Shown: positions 49,221-61,488 of the stretch, piece by piece | How positions within the stretch are numbered: the stretch's first letter is position 1 | How the letters are laid out: the number at the start of each line of letters is the position of its first letter | Origin: Pratylenchus scribneri | Lineage: Eukaryota > Nematoda > Chromadorea > Rhabditida > Pratylenchidae | Length of the DNA stretch: 64,000 nucleotides | Direction: 5' to 3' | NCBI GenBank assembly: GCA_030063045.1 | Contig: JAQSEB010000007.1 | Coordinates: forward strand, 1,674,001 to 1,738,000 | Made by a program: the position numbers and the translations under genes | The notes under the pieces: model-generated | The model's input: the letters and a program-made list of their open reading frames with translations, nothing else | Told to the model about the DNA's origin: nothing | Database searches by the model: none

Positions 49221-52200
49221 TGTGGAGTTAAGGAGGCCATCCTGAAAATTCATAAACGGGTTTACTGTATTAATAAGAGGGTGTGGGGGAAATGGCCAAT
49301 AAATTCCAATGATGAATTCCTTCCTTTTTTCGATAATTCCTTCACTTAAAATTTAATCCTTTTGCCTCTATTTTCATCCGCATTCCTCTTCTCCAAATTA
49401 ATTCCTTACATATTTTTTTTGTGAACATTTTATTGTAAATTTTGGTCGATTTGTATTGGCCGAATATTAATTGATGATCAAAAATTGATGATTCATTTAT
49501 TTGGAATTTGTGGGAAAATGGTGCAAGCGAGCGCTGAGATTTGAATGTTGGGAGGTTTTTTGTTTTTTTAATTAAATTGCTCTACCAACATAAAAAATCC
49601 CAGAGCACGGCTTTGACCACCACTGCATTTTCACATTAATGTGTTATTTTTTGTTGTTTTTTTTGTTGGAATTAATGACGAATTTGGCTAATAAGGATGA
49701 AATGTCGATTTGAAGTTTATTTGTTCTTTGCTTTTTGTTTTTTTTGGCCCCAGCCAGTAGGTCACAATTAATTCATTAACATTAATTAATGTCACTTCAA
49801 TCAATTTTGGTGATTGGTGGAAAGAAACCAGCTGATCGTCGAGATGATTCGAGAATAGAAATGTGGGGAGCATTTGATTGAAGGGAAGGGGGGGGGGGGG
49901 CACTAAACAGTTTGGCAATGTGTGAGTGACTTTGGCTGGTTGGTTGGTTGGTTGTCGGTGGTCGGTCGGAAGGGAGGATCATTTCATTCCCCGCCGGCTG
50001 GTTGGTTGGTTGTTTACTCCCCAAATTCAGTCATTCTGTCCTTTGCCCCTCTGCTCTAATTTTCACGGCCATTCCCTCCACTCATCGTTTTGCCTCATTT
50101 TTGGTCTGATTTTCTGTGAAATTTTGTCCCCGCAGGCGCAAATTCCAATTTTAGAATTATTAGAAGGAATCATTTTAGCCAGACGATTTGGAAAAGTGGA
50201 GGGGAAATTGGTGGCCAAATGGAATTTAATGAGGGTGGATGGATGGGAGAATTGGCCCAAAATGGGTTTGGGGGGGGGGGGGGGAAGTTTTTTGATAAGG
50301 AGAATGTTGAAAATTGATGGCCAAAATAATGCGAAATGGAGAAGAAGGATTGACTGAATTGGGAGGACGGGCAAAAGGGCGCCGACAAGACGGCGCCAGC
50401 CAAAAATTCGGCAGAAAATGGGGTCTTATCAGTTGTCGGACATCGGTGGAAGGAATTGGAGGGGGGGGGGGGGGGGGGGGGAATATATTGCTGGGAGGGA
50501 AATTAATGAGGAATGAGGAGGGGAAGGAATCTGTGATTGGCTGAATGTGAAGAATTAACTTTTACTCATTTATTTTTTAGACACAAATTCGTGTTGAGAG
50601 TCGACCGTTTTTACAGACGGACTTTGGGGAGGGAGGGAAAGGAATTGGAGGGTTTTTTGATTCGTAACAAAAAATGGATGGAGGAAAAGTGGCCAAAATT
50701 GGGAGGGGGGAATTGGAATTTGCATTTGGAATTTGGATGATGTGATTTGGATGGATGGACGAAAATGGCAAATATGTTTTTGGGGAATGATCGGATTAAA
50801 ATTGGCGAAAGAGGGATGGATGGATGGGCGCATAATCGGGATTGAATGGAGGAGGGGATTGGCCGGGAATAGTAGAATAAAAAGAGGAAAGGAAGAGAAT
50901 GGCAAAATCCGCAACAATCCCAAACCAATGATCATCCAATCCCCCCCCCCCCCTTGAATGACACCGATTGGCGAATTTGTGGAAGTCCATTCTGAAAAAC
51001 TGCAATTCATTCATTCAAAGGGCATCAATTTAAATAAGAAGGAAGGTGCGCAATTCCATTCGCCTTTGGTCCATTCAGCGAAGGGGGGGGGGGGCGTTAA
51101 TTTATTGCGCATCTAAAATCGGCGACAAAATGAACATTCAAGGCCTCCCCTGTCCCCTCCCCATTTAAGGTAATGGCGCGCGGATAAAGGGAGGAAGGAA
51201 GCCACGCGGGGGGTCGGCAAAATGGTTGGGGAGGGGATTTTGGGTTTGCATTTGCAGCCGAAAGATTGGGGCATTCGATTGTTTCAAAGATCGAGGTCAT
51301 TCGGTCGACGGAATCCATTGGAGGAGAGGGAGGTGGCTGAAAGGATCAAAAGTGTGGAATTTGGGATAAAAATGGAAGGAGGGGGGATTAAAATAGATTT
51401 GTGCCGTATTTTTGTCCAATTTTGGCTATAAGTCGAATTAATCCAGACAGCCAATTTTATTTTCCTCCCTCACCTCTAAAAGAAGCCATTCAAAATGAAT
51501 TTTATTAATTTGGATAATAAATGGGGAAAGAACTTTTTTGTAGACAATGCTCAGCAGTAAAAGTTGCCTGCCTCACATATCTTTTTTTGGTGATCAAACT
51601 CCACACAACAAAATGCAAATTTCCCGCATTTTCCTGTTCCAATTTGCAATTTTCCACCATTCTACCCATTATTCTTCTTCCTCTTCGCCTCCATCTCCGT
51701 CCATCGCCGCCCTGACCCAGACGGACTGACCCAGACTTGGAATGGGAGAATGGACGGATGGAAAATGGAATGGAACCTTCTTCCCCCCAGGGCAACGATT
51801 GATTCCCTCCCATTCTATGCCACTTTAAACACATTTTATATTCCCAATTTGGTTATTGCTGATATGAATGATGGTCGACGGGAAGATGTAATGGACTTTT
51901 TGTAAATGTTTTATTTGAATTTGAACATTGGTTGACTCATCATTCTGTGGAAACGGAAGGAAATGTGAAGGAGTAGTTGTTGGGGTGGTTGGGGACGAAT
52001 TGATGTTATGAATGAGGAAAAGGGCAATGAGGGGGAGTGGATGAGGGATTTAGGAATAATCCTCCCCTTCACCCACCTTATTCAGACCCGCATGGAATGG
52101 GGGATTGTGGAAAGGCCGGTGGGGATTTGTATTTTAGTTGAGGGGGCGATTTGGCGGGGAAGGGCTGGAAATTTGCCGAGGGCAAAATTTCCATTTTGGC

Positions 52201-52912
52201 GAATTGGACCCCACAGGCAAAATAAAGGAGAAGGAGTTGGTTTGGTTTGGCGAATATTCTGATGGGGGGAAATCGGGGCCACCATTCATTCATTTCGCCC
52301 CACATCCATTCTTCTTTTTTGTCGCAAACAATGAATACGGCTGATTTCCATTTCCGTACCCCCAACAATTCCCCCTTTTTTCCCTTCGTTTTGTTGCGTT
52401 TGTTGTGTCACATTTGAATGGCGGGAAATATAATGGCCGCCCCAATCGCCCACTCTCCGACAATAAATAAAAAATTTGTGGCGTAAAATTTTATAAACGG
52501 AAATTGGGACAAACAAAATGTATGGAAGGGGGAGGATGACAATCGGGTTTGACGGTTTAAAAAGGGAAATTACACAATGAAATTGGTTGGAATGAATGGA
52601 AGGGTTTTTGTCTGATGAAGGGGAATTTGTACAAAATCGATGCTGATTTTGGGGCGACTGAAGGCTGGTTGGGTCGGGACAAAACACAGAAGAATGAAGG
52701 AGGAGGATGGTAGAATGCGCAGAATGAGGAGGGGATGACGGCTGGCCAACTGTTGACACATCTGCGGGGGTGGAGTATGGCTTTGGAATATTCTTTTTTG
52801 TCTGGGCTAGTTGGTCGGCTGCTGGTTTTGGGCTGCTTTTCTGCTTCACATTGATCCATTCTTCTTTCTTTGATCCTCCTTCATCCCTCCTAATTATCAA
52901 ATTTGAATTCAT
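49221..52912. other. Gene-poor, G-tract-rich stretch
   Basis: I find no gene I can defend. Poly(G) or poly(C) runs of 12 or more lie near 49888-49900, 50269-50282, 50460-50481 (about 22 G), 50942-50953 and 51083-51093. Long frames occur on both strands because of skewed composition (for example 52286-52912 minus, directly after the dopamine-receptor stop, so probably 3' UTR). The convergent gene arrangement (oxygenase +, receptor -) makes this a shared 3' flank. Confidence 0.45.
50460..50481. repeat. Poly(G) tract, about 22 G, longest of more than a dozen in the window
   Basis: A pure G run on the + strand. Others of about 12-20 lie near 12940, 15992, 16299, 19442, 36029 (C), 39013 (C), 43884, 49888, 50269, 50942 (C), 51083 and 56823 (C). 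Assembled lengths of such runs are error-prone. Confidence 0.85.
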
Positions 52913-55900
52913 TCATCTTTGTCTCGCCCTTCCCCCTCCAGTCCGATTAAGGCCTCCTCCCCCAATGCCAGGTGGCCCAAGGCAAAATGCAAGCAATTCG
53001 CGGAATGCCTTCCGAAACCGTTTATCGAAAACCTTTGAAAGAAAAGGGAAATTGACCATCACTAAATTGTGGCACAAACCGTATAAATGAGTGGATTCAG
53101 TGAGGAATTGAGATAGCCAAGCCAAGTGGAGAGGAACATAGCCAACAAATGGACACATTGTTGGCCACCGGACAAAAGGCAAAGAGCATTGGACAAATGC
53201 AAGGCAAAAAATGGAACCCAACAGCAGAGGAAAACAGCTGAAAATTGGAATGTGAGGAATCCGCATTGGCATTTCTTTTTGAAATTTCCCATATTGGAAT
53301 TGAAATTTTGACGGCATTCATCCAATAAAGGGTCCTTTTTAGCATGTTTGCTAATGCCATACCATAATCTATAGCCAATTATAGCCATATCCACCATTGA
53401 CGTGGATTTTGGCTGTACTCTTGGAATGCCACCTTCTTTTCAATGGACTTTTGTCTATTTTTAGCCTATTCGTCCATTTTTGTCGCTGGCCTTCAGCCTT
53501 TTTTAGCCATAAACAGGCATTAATCCCCTCCTTTCATTCCATCCTTTTTTACTTCAAAACCGGCAAAAATATGTCAAAAATTTTGATCAAATTGGGGAGG
53601 CTTAAAAGAGTAATGGAAATTTTAGATGGTAGGTGAAGAAAATTTGTTTTGTTTTGGCCCATTCCATTCCCTGCTTCAAATGCCTATATTTATATTTACT
53701 AAAAATGCCATTCTGAAATTAAAATTTTGGTATATTGCTTCCAAAAGTGGGGAAATTCCGAAAAAAAATAAAATTTTGATGCAAATTTTGAATAACTCAA
53801 TTACAAATTTTAATTTTCTATTTATTGGATAATCCTCATTGCCTTCAAAAAATATATTTAATTAAACAATATAATAATTGAAGAATTCCAATAAAAAAAC
53901 GGACCCAAAACGACGGCCAATGTGACTGTAGCTTTTTGTTCACGGCGCATTTGTTTGGTGGCCCTTTTTAATAATTGCCTCGATGGCCGCCTCTTTTCGT
54001 CCATTGCGGCCAAAAGAGAACGCCGGAAAGCATTTCGAATGCGTTGGAGGGGGGATTGATGGCTGGAAGATTTGGCACTCATCAAACATGAACCATTTCG
54101 CTGGAGGGGATTGGTGGAGGAGGGTGGCGGCATTTGACTGGGAATGGGACATACCGATGAAAGTGCCTAAATAAATGAAGGAAATGGGAGGTGATTTTTA
54201 AATTATAAAAACAATTGGTACAATTTTTGGTATTTTTTTTCTCCAGTTTAATTTTTTTAAGAAAAGTTATATTTAATTTTTCCGGAAAGTTTCTGATTTT
54301 TTGTGTTTTCCGGAAAGAATTCTGATTTTTTGTGTTTTCCAGAAAGAATTCTGATTTTTTGTGTTTTCCGGAAAGAATTCTGATTTTTTGTTTTCCGGAA
54401 AGAATTCTGATTTTTTGTGTTTTCCGGAAAGAATTCTGATTTTTTGTGTTTTCCGGAAAGAATTCTGATTTTTTGTGTTTTCCGGAAAGAATTCTGATTT
54501 TTTGTGTTTTCCGGAAAGAATTCTGATTTTTTGTGTTTTCCGGAAAGAATTCTGATTTTTTGTGTTTTCCGGAAAGAATTCTGATTTTTTGTGTTTTCCG
54601 GAAAGAATTCTGATTTTTTGTCTTTTCCGGTAAGAATTCTGATTTTTTGTGTTTTCCGGAAAGAATTCTGATTTTTGTGCTTTCCGGAAAGAATTTTGAT
54701 TTTTTGTGTTTTCCGGAAAGAATTCTGATTTTTTGTGTTTTCCGGAAAGAATTCTGATTTTTTGTGTTTTCCGGAAAGAATTATGATTTTTTTGTGTTTT
54801 CCGGAAAGAATTCTGATTTTTTGTGTTTTCCGGAAAGAATTCTGATTTTTTTTCGGGAAAGAATTCTGATTTTTTGTGTTTTCCGGAAAGAATTCTGATT
54901 TTTTTGTGTTTTCCGGAAAGAATTCTGATTTTTTGTGTTTTCCGGAAAGAATTCTGATTTTTTGTGTTTTCCGGAAAGAATTCTGATTTTTTTGTGTTTT
55001 CCGGAAAGAATTCTGATTTTTTGTGTTTTCCGGAAAGAATTCTGATTTTTTGTGTTTTCCGGAAAGAATTCTGATTTTTTGTGTTTTCCGGAAAGAATTC
55101 TGATTTTTTTGTGTTTTCCTTAAAGAATTCTGATTTTTTGTGTTTTCCGGAAAGAATTCTGATTTTTTGTGTTTTCCGGAAAGAATTCTGATTTTTTGTG
55201 TTTTCCGGAAAGAATTCTGATTTTTTGTGTTTTCCGGAAAGAATTCTGATTTTTTGTGTTTTCCGGAAAGAATTCTGATTTTTTGTGTTTTCCGGAAAGA
55301 ATTCTGATTTTTTGTGTTTTCCGGAAAGAATTCTGATTTTTTTGTGTTTTCCGGAAAGAATTCTGATTTTTTGTGTTTTCCGGAAAGAATTCTGATTTTT
55401 TTTCCGGAAAGAATTCTGATTTTTTGTGTTTTCCGGAAAGAATTCTGATTTTTTTGTGTTTTCCGGAAAGAATTCTGATTTTTTGTGTTTTCCGGAAAGA
55501 ATTCTGATTTTTTGTGTTTTCCGGAAAGAATTCTGATTTTTTTGTGTTTTCCGGAAAGAATTCTGATTTTTTGTGTTTTCCGGAAAGAATTCTGATTTTT
55601 TTTCCGGAAAGAATTCTGATTTTTTGTGTTTTCCGGAAAGAATTCTGATTTTTTTGTGTTTTCCGGAAAGAATTCTGATTTTTTGTGTTTTCCGGAAAGA
55701 ATTCTGATTTTTTGTGTTTTCCGGAAAGAATTCTGATTTTTTGTGTTTTCCGGAAAGAATTCTGATTTTTTGTGTTTTCCGGAAAGAATTCTGATTTTTT
55801 TCCGGAAAGAATTCTGATTTTTTGTGTTTTCCGGAAAGAATTCTGATTTTTTTGTGTTTTCCGGAAAGAATTCTGATTTTTTGTGTTTTCCGGAAAGAAT

Positions 55901-58900
55901 TCTGATTTTTTGTGTTTTCCGGAAAGAATTCTGATTTTTTTGTGTTTTCCGGAAAGAATTCTGATTTTTTGTGTTTTCCGGAAAGAATTCTGATTTTTTG
56001 TGTTTTCCGGAAAGAATTCTGATTTTTTTTCCGGAAAGAATTATGATTTTTTTTCCGGAAAGAATTATGATTTTTTTGTGTTTTCCGGAAAGAATTCTGA
56101 TTTTTTGTGTTTTCCGGAAAGAATTCTGATTTTTTTGTGTTTTCCGGAAAGAATTCTGATTTTTTGTGTTTTCCGGAAAGAATTCTGATTTTTTTTCCGG
56201 AAAGAATTCTGATTTTTTGTGTTTTCCGGAAAGAATTCTGATTTTTTGTGTTTTCCGGAAAGAATTCTGATTTTTTTTCCGGAAAGAATTCTGATTTTTT
56301 GTGTTTTCCGGAAAGAATTCTGATTTTTTTGTGTTTTCCGGAAAGAATTCTGATTTTTTGTGTTTTCCGGAAAGAATTCTGATTTTTTGTGTTTTCCGGA
56401 AAGAATTCTGATTTTTTGTGTTTTCCGGAAAGAATTCTGATTTTTTTGTGTTTTCCGGAAAGAATTCTGATTTTTTGTGTTTTCCGGAAAGAATTCTGAT
56501 TTTATGTGTTTCTTCAGGTAAGATTGTAATTTTTGTTTTTTCGGGTATCCTTTCCGGTATGGTTTCCACTTTTTTCCACAGACCAATTTTTCTGAATGTC
56601 TTTGAAATCCCTTATCCTTTCCATGGCCAGCCGCAATCCGAACAGATCTATTCCCGATTGAGGCACTTCTTCGTTCTGATGGCCGCCAAATTGATGTTGT
56701 CGTCATATTTGACTTTTCCTCATCAACGGTGAAACCAACTGGAAAATATTTACAATTTGCCTCATTCATATAATTAATTCCCAGTATTTTTATGCTAAAT
56801 TATTTATGTAAATCATAACCCTCCCCCCCCCCCCCCCCCTCCATCGTCATTCCATTATTCTTTGAATCATTCGCCGGCAACATTCTTTGTTATGAGTGAA
56901 TGAATGGCGCAAAAGGGCAAAATAATAGAAGAGGGATGTGGGATAATGGGAAAGGACCCGATTTATATGCAAATGAATGTTTTTAGTCTGTACTTTATTT
57001 GGGTTTTTGGGAACATGAAAAATGTTTTGATATTTTATTTTGCAACTTTTTGTGTATATTTTCGAAATTATATTTTGGCACTTTAAACCGGTCCCTGATA
57101 ATGGGAAATGGAATGGATTAAATATTTTTATTTAAATATTAATTCGAATTATGTCAATTCAATTCTCACTTTCAATCCGATGATCGCCCATGGCCAATTT
57201 CTGTTCCTCATTTCGTTTCGCCCATTCCATCATTGTTTGTAACCATTCTGCCATTCCATCCCCCTCCTCCCTTTCATTTTTTTCGATGGGCAAAGGTGAA
57301 TCCAAATCCAATCGAGTAAATTGGTTGTTGAGCAAATTTGGCATGGATTGATAAGCGGCCGCCGATTTATAGCCAATCAGGGAATCCAATAAATCAAGTT
57401 TTGGCCCAACCGCCGATGAAAATAGCCTCTTGACCGGTTGATGGGCATTTTGGCATTTTATTGAGGAATTAGCACCGGAGGAGGTGAAATGTTGTGGACT
57501 GGCCAATTGGATCAATGTCAATGGTATCATTGGCCTTGTTTTTTCGTCTGTCTCCCCCTCCTTCTCTTCTTCTTCTATAACTTCCGCCTCCTTTATTTCT
57601 TCTTGAACATCCTCCGGCCATCCACAATATGAACTATGCGCTCGAATTGGTGGCCTTTCCAGTGTCAATCGCCTTCTGGCCTTTGCCGCCGTTGGGTCCG
57701 TCATTGCTGATTCACTCCATTTCCTTCGATCCATTGATGAGGTCGACCCACTTCCTTCACTACTTTCAGAGGAATTGGATGATTGTGATTGGCTATCGAT
57801 GAATGGCAAATCCTCTTGAAGGCCTTCACCAAAACTCCTTTGAGTTGACAATTCATCGTCGTGCCAAAAACTGGAGGAAGGGCAATCGCGTAGTGAAAAT
57901 TGGCTGGCACTTTCAGAACATGGCCTCGGTGTCTCCCTGCCCAGCATTCCCTCCATAAAGTACATTTCCCCACCAATTCCATTTGCCATTATTCTCCCAT
58001 CATTCTCTCCCAAAAATGCCATCGTTGGTTCATTGTTGTTCACTTCCGTAACATCCTTTGTGGCATCCAATTCATTCATTGTCATTGGCCTTCTGAGGAT
58101 TGCCGTAGGCAATGTATTACATCGACGGAGCACCAATGCTGCTCCCCGCAATTTTCGATGTCGACTTGGCCTTCTCGGCCTTTTCCCTCCTTCTCCCTCC
58201 TCTTCCCCTGGTAAAAGGCCACTTTTGGGCAATGTCAACGGATTCATCGGGGCCAATGGGAATGGCAATCCGGTGCCCCCATTCAGCATTAGGCAGAATG
58301 TTGGCCGTCGATTTGCTTCGCTGGATGACATTTTATGATTTGAGGAGGACATTTGATGTTGTGAGGATATTTTGTGCCTTTGTTGGGTGCTGCCTTCCGA
58401 ATCGGAATGTTCTTCCGGTTCATCTTCTTCCTCTTCTTCTTCCTCTTCATCGGATGGAGTGGGGAATGAGGATGTCTTGAATGTGGATTTAATTATATTT
58501 AGGTTTATATTTTGGCCATATAATTCACCTGCATGCTTAATTCCAGCAATAATTGGTCCTTCAAATGGCTTTTGGCAATTTGCCTTAAAAATGTCATTGA
58601 TGGTGGATTATTTCCCTTTGCCAACCTGGCCATTCTTGCCCCACCCATCAGTGCATTCAATATTAGGGCATTGTCCACCCCAAGTGTTGTTGGGCCACGT
58701 TTCCTCATGTCCCTGGCCTTTTCCCTTTCACGAAGTCGACGGAAAATGACCGCATAAAGGGCAATCATTGCAAGGCAAGGGACAAAAAATGAAAGCAATG
58801 AACTGCCAATCATGAATACCTTTTAAATTAACAAAAATTAAAAAAGAATGGCTTTTGTAATTTTTAAATTTATTTGATTTTTCGTTATTAAAATAACCAA

Positions 58901-60095
58901 CTGGATTCGTAAATGAACATTCATGTTCTTGTTCAATGTGATTGGCACCTGCGGGAATGATGGGAAAAAGGGGAAATGAAATGCATTCATTTTAAATTTA
59001 CCAAATGCAACCGGAACTGCGACTGCAATTGAAACGCACCAAACGAGGGCAATGGACAAATATGCTCGAGAATTTTTGGTGCCAATTTGGCAATAAGCCA
59101 ATGGATGGGAAATGGCAATATACCTAAAAAATTGGATCGGAAATGATAAATTGATGTGTATTGGCCATGCCTATCAATGGAAATGGCCAACAAATTTAGA
59201 ATGGATGCCGTTGAGCAGGCAACATCCGCGCCAATGTACAAATTGCAAAGAGTTGGGCCCAAATCCCAGACAAATGAATTCCACTGACAATGAATTGGAA
59301 TAATTAATAGAGAAAAGTGAGATGAGAATTTGATTCTAAACAGGATTATTGAGTACTTGGGTTATTTTTGGCCATATCTCAATAGGAAAGTGACCAATTC
59401 CAGAAAGCGATAAAAGAATTGAAAGCCCTGAATGTCCTCTAAAAAGTGGCTAACTTTTTTTTATGAAAATTTAAAAGAACTTTTAAAATAAGGGTCTTTT
59501 CTCCGAAAAATTGGAGTTTATTATACTTTAAGATGAATAATTAAAATAAAAAGATAAATTTCATAATACTTTTAGCCACTTTTTAAAGGACTTTTAAGAC
59601 TTTCTAATGGTATATTGCCTTTCCAAATTGGCTATTTCCTCGTTGAGATATTTGCCAAAAACTCTCATTCCTCTACCCCATGTGGTCGTTCACCTCAAAA
59701 TAAACAGCAAAAAACATGACACAAGTGGCAACCAACAAATCGGCTGAAGCCAATGAAACAATCAAATAATTGGTCACCGTTTGCAGGGATTTCTCCCTTC
59801 GAACCGCCAAAATGACCATTGAATTGCCTGGAGAGGAGAAAATTGAATTCAAAAGATGGATTAATATACCAAAAATGGTCAAAATTGGGATCAAGGCCAG
59901 CACAAGGGCATATGGATTATGCTCCACAACGGCGGCGGCAGAAGTTTTTGAAGGGCCGGAACCCGTCAGAATTGTGGCAGTGGAAGAATTTGTGAAGGAG
60001 GAAAAGGACGAAGAATTGTTGAAGGGCGGCGCCGTCGAAGAAATGTGGCTAATGCGATGGGCGGCGGTGGTGGAGGAAGGCAACAATAAACTCAT
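52913..60095 (-). CDS. D2-like dopamine receptor with very long third intracellular loop, 11 exons, 977 aa
   Basis: Minus-strand exons 59870-60095, 59694-59827, 59171-59283, 59002-59123, 58902-58948, 58529-58819, 57170-58475, 56584-56738, 53905-54166, 53080-53237 and 52913-53032 keep phase. Aminergic marks are all present: TM2 [15 protein letters not shown]3 Cys and Asp in [23 protein letters not shown] in [16 protein letters not shown]2 Cys ([10 protein letters not shown]); the TM5 serines in [15 protein letters not shown]6 [11 protein letters not shown]7 [17 protein letters not shown]; helix 8 [12 protein letters not shown]. The block [13 protein letters not shown] follows the C. elegans DOP-2/DOP-3 pattern. 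A Gi/o-coupled dopamine receptor is the likely role. The loop between TM5 and TM6 spans about 650 residues, Ser/Glu-rich. Intron 1 (59828-59869) is 42 nt and in frame, so it could be mistaken for coding. Intron 3 (59124-59170), splitting the DRY Arg codon, is GC-AG. Intron 8 holds minisatellite array 3 and intron 2 a MITE. Confidence 0.9.
54270..56515. repeat. 29-bp minisatellite array 3, about 77 copies, in dopamine-receptor intron 8
   Basis: 2.2 kb of the same 29-bp unit as arrays 1 and 2, very homogeneous with ggaaagaattc in nearly all units. Two length variants recur: units with seven T, and shortened units in which the GTGTTTTCC part is lost so that tttttttccggaaag follows directly (for example near 54849, 55399, 55597, 55797, 56025-56060, 56190, 56273). 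The spacing of these shortened units (55399, 55597, 55797) is close to 200 bp, a sign of higher-order duplication. The minus ORFs over it are artefacts of a stop-free unit. Confidence 0.97.
59340..59665. mobile_element. MITE family B, copy 4 (dopamine-receptor intron 2)
   Basis: Left arm atttttggccatatctcaat, aggaaagtgaccaattccag, aaagcgat and tgtcctctaaaaagtggcta; right arm tagccactttttaaaggact, tctaatggtatattgccttt, ccaaattggctatttcctcg, ttgagatatttgccaaaaac. The arms are inverted copies over about 100 bp. Inside intron 59284-59693. Confidence 0.7.
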
Positions 60096-61100
60096 TCACG
60101 CGGCGGGGAGGATTGACCGGGCGGGGCTTTGCCGGTTGTTGCCATCCAAAGAAAGATTGGCAAAGAAGAAGTGCAAAGTGGCCGGCGATTATGCAAATTT
60201 TTGATAAGCCGAGAAAGGCGGAGGAATTTGCTGAGGGCGGCAGTCCATCATTGTTTGGGGGCCAAATGTGTGGAGTTTGGGAGAATGTGAATGGATGGGA
60301 TGGGAATGGGGAGATGTTTTTCGGCTTGAATGCCAAAATGAATTTAAGGCCGTTGCCGTGGGCTTTTTTTGATGGAGATGAATGTATGGATGGATGGTGG
60401 CACGCTCAAATGGAATTGATGCCTCCCTTTCCTGGCCAAAATAACACAACGAGGGGGGGGGCTGTTTGGATGGCTCAGTTTCGGCTGCCCAGCCAGGCTG
60501 CCAATTAATTGTCCTGGACGGAAATTAAATGGCCCTGTTGGGAGGCGACGATGAATGCCAGTCGGCTCAATTTCCCGCCAGGAGCGTCCAATATGACCCC
60601 GCCAAAAAAATTTTTGGCCACCACTTTCGGGTGGGCTCTCCTCCTCTGTTTTCCTTGAATCAAAAAGTATATTGGACTATTGTTGTGGAATAAAATGTTG
60701 TTGATGATTATTAGATGCCTTCATTGGCCATTGTCTTTTTGTCCTTTTCTTCTTTTCCTTCCTTTTTTTCCACCACCAATTTTGGCCAATGTTGCTGCTG
60801 GCTTTGTTGCTGGCCAGCCGGGGCAGAACGCCTTTTGTAAAGGGGGGATTTGATTTATTTGAAAAGGGAAAGGGGGAAAGATTTTTGCGCAGTAAAGGAC
60901 AAAATATGCTGGGTATTGGCACATTTTGGAGAGGGAATGAGGGGGCGGCCCAATCGAATTATAGTAGAGGTGTATGGCCAACCAACCATTGGGCCAAATT
61001 GAATATTGGGTGGGAGAAGAAAGAATTAATTGGAGAACACTTTGTCAGGGAGGAAGGGAAAATGCTATCATTTTGGTTCATTTATTCCAGTAGGGGACAT
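60096..61100. other. Region upstream of the dopamine receptor, nothing recognisable
   Basis: Expected 5' flank of the minus-strand receptor gene. Frames at 60113-60508 (+) and 60049-60336 (-) are antisense to one another and show no domain. No TATA box or initiator could be assigned with confidence. Confidence 0.4.
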
Positions 61101-61104
61101 TTCA

Positions 61105-61430
61105 ATACCTGAGCCATTCTTTTGGCCATAACTCAATGAGGAAATAGTCAATCTGGGAAAGCGATTTATAATTTTAAATCCCAAAGTTTCTCTATAATTT
61201 GACAATTTTAAATTTAATAAAATTCAAGCTTTAAGAATATTTGCATGCCTTTTCGTGTACATATTCCAATTTTTTGAGGAAAGCCGCTTTTTCTATAAAT
61301 TATTCTAAATATTCATAAAATTTTTAAAGCCACTTTTTAGAGGACATTTAGTGTATTCGAATGGCATATTGCCTTCCCAAATTGGCTGCTTCCTTATTGA
61401 TCTATGGCCAAAAGAATGATCCATGCGCTT
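61105..61430. mobile_element. MITE family B, copy 5 (best-preserved)
   Basis: Left arm cattcttttggccataactc, aatgaggaaatagtcaatct, gggaaagcgattt; right arm agccactttttagaggacat, cgaatggcatattgccttcc, caaattggctgcttccttat, tgatctatggccaaaagaatg. The arms are inverted copies with ATTCTTTTGGCCATA at both ends. No ORF. Confidence 0.75.
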
Positions 61431-61488
61431 CAAAAAAGTTCTCGAATTTATTCACTAAAAATGGATGCGAATTTAGATGCGAAAAAAT

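Noticed and set aside
52286..52912. 208-residue minus-strand ORF directly after the dopamine-receptor stop
   Set aside because: Ser/Pro/Asn-rich without domain. It is in the 3' UTR position and has no splice sites linking it to the receptor.
54270..56515. CRISPR-like regular repeats
   Set aside because: Units are directly adjacent tandem copies with no unique spacers, and the genome is eukaryotic.
54257..56569. 770-residue minus-strand ORF over minisatellite array 3 (and similar 329- and 88-residue ORFs over arrays 1 and 2)
   Set aside because: The unit is 29 bp and has no stop codon in any minus frame, so an open frame is guaranteed. The translation is only an 87-nt cycle of the repeat. 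No start context or splice support.
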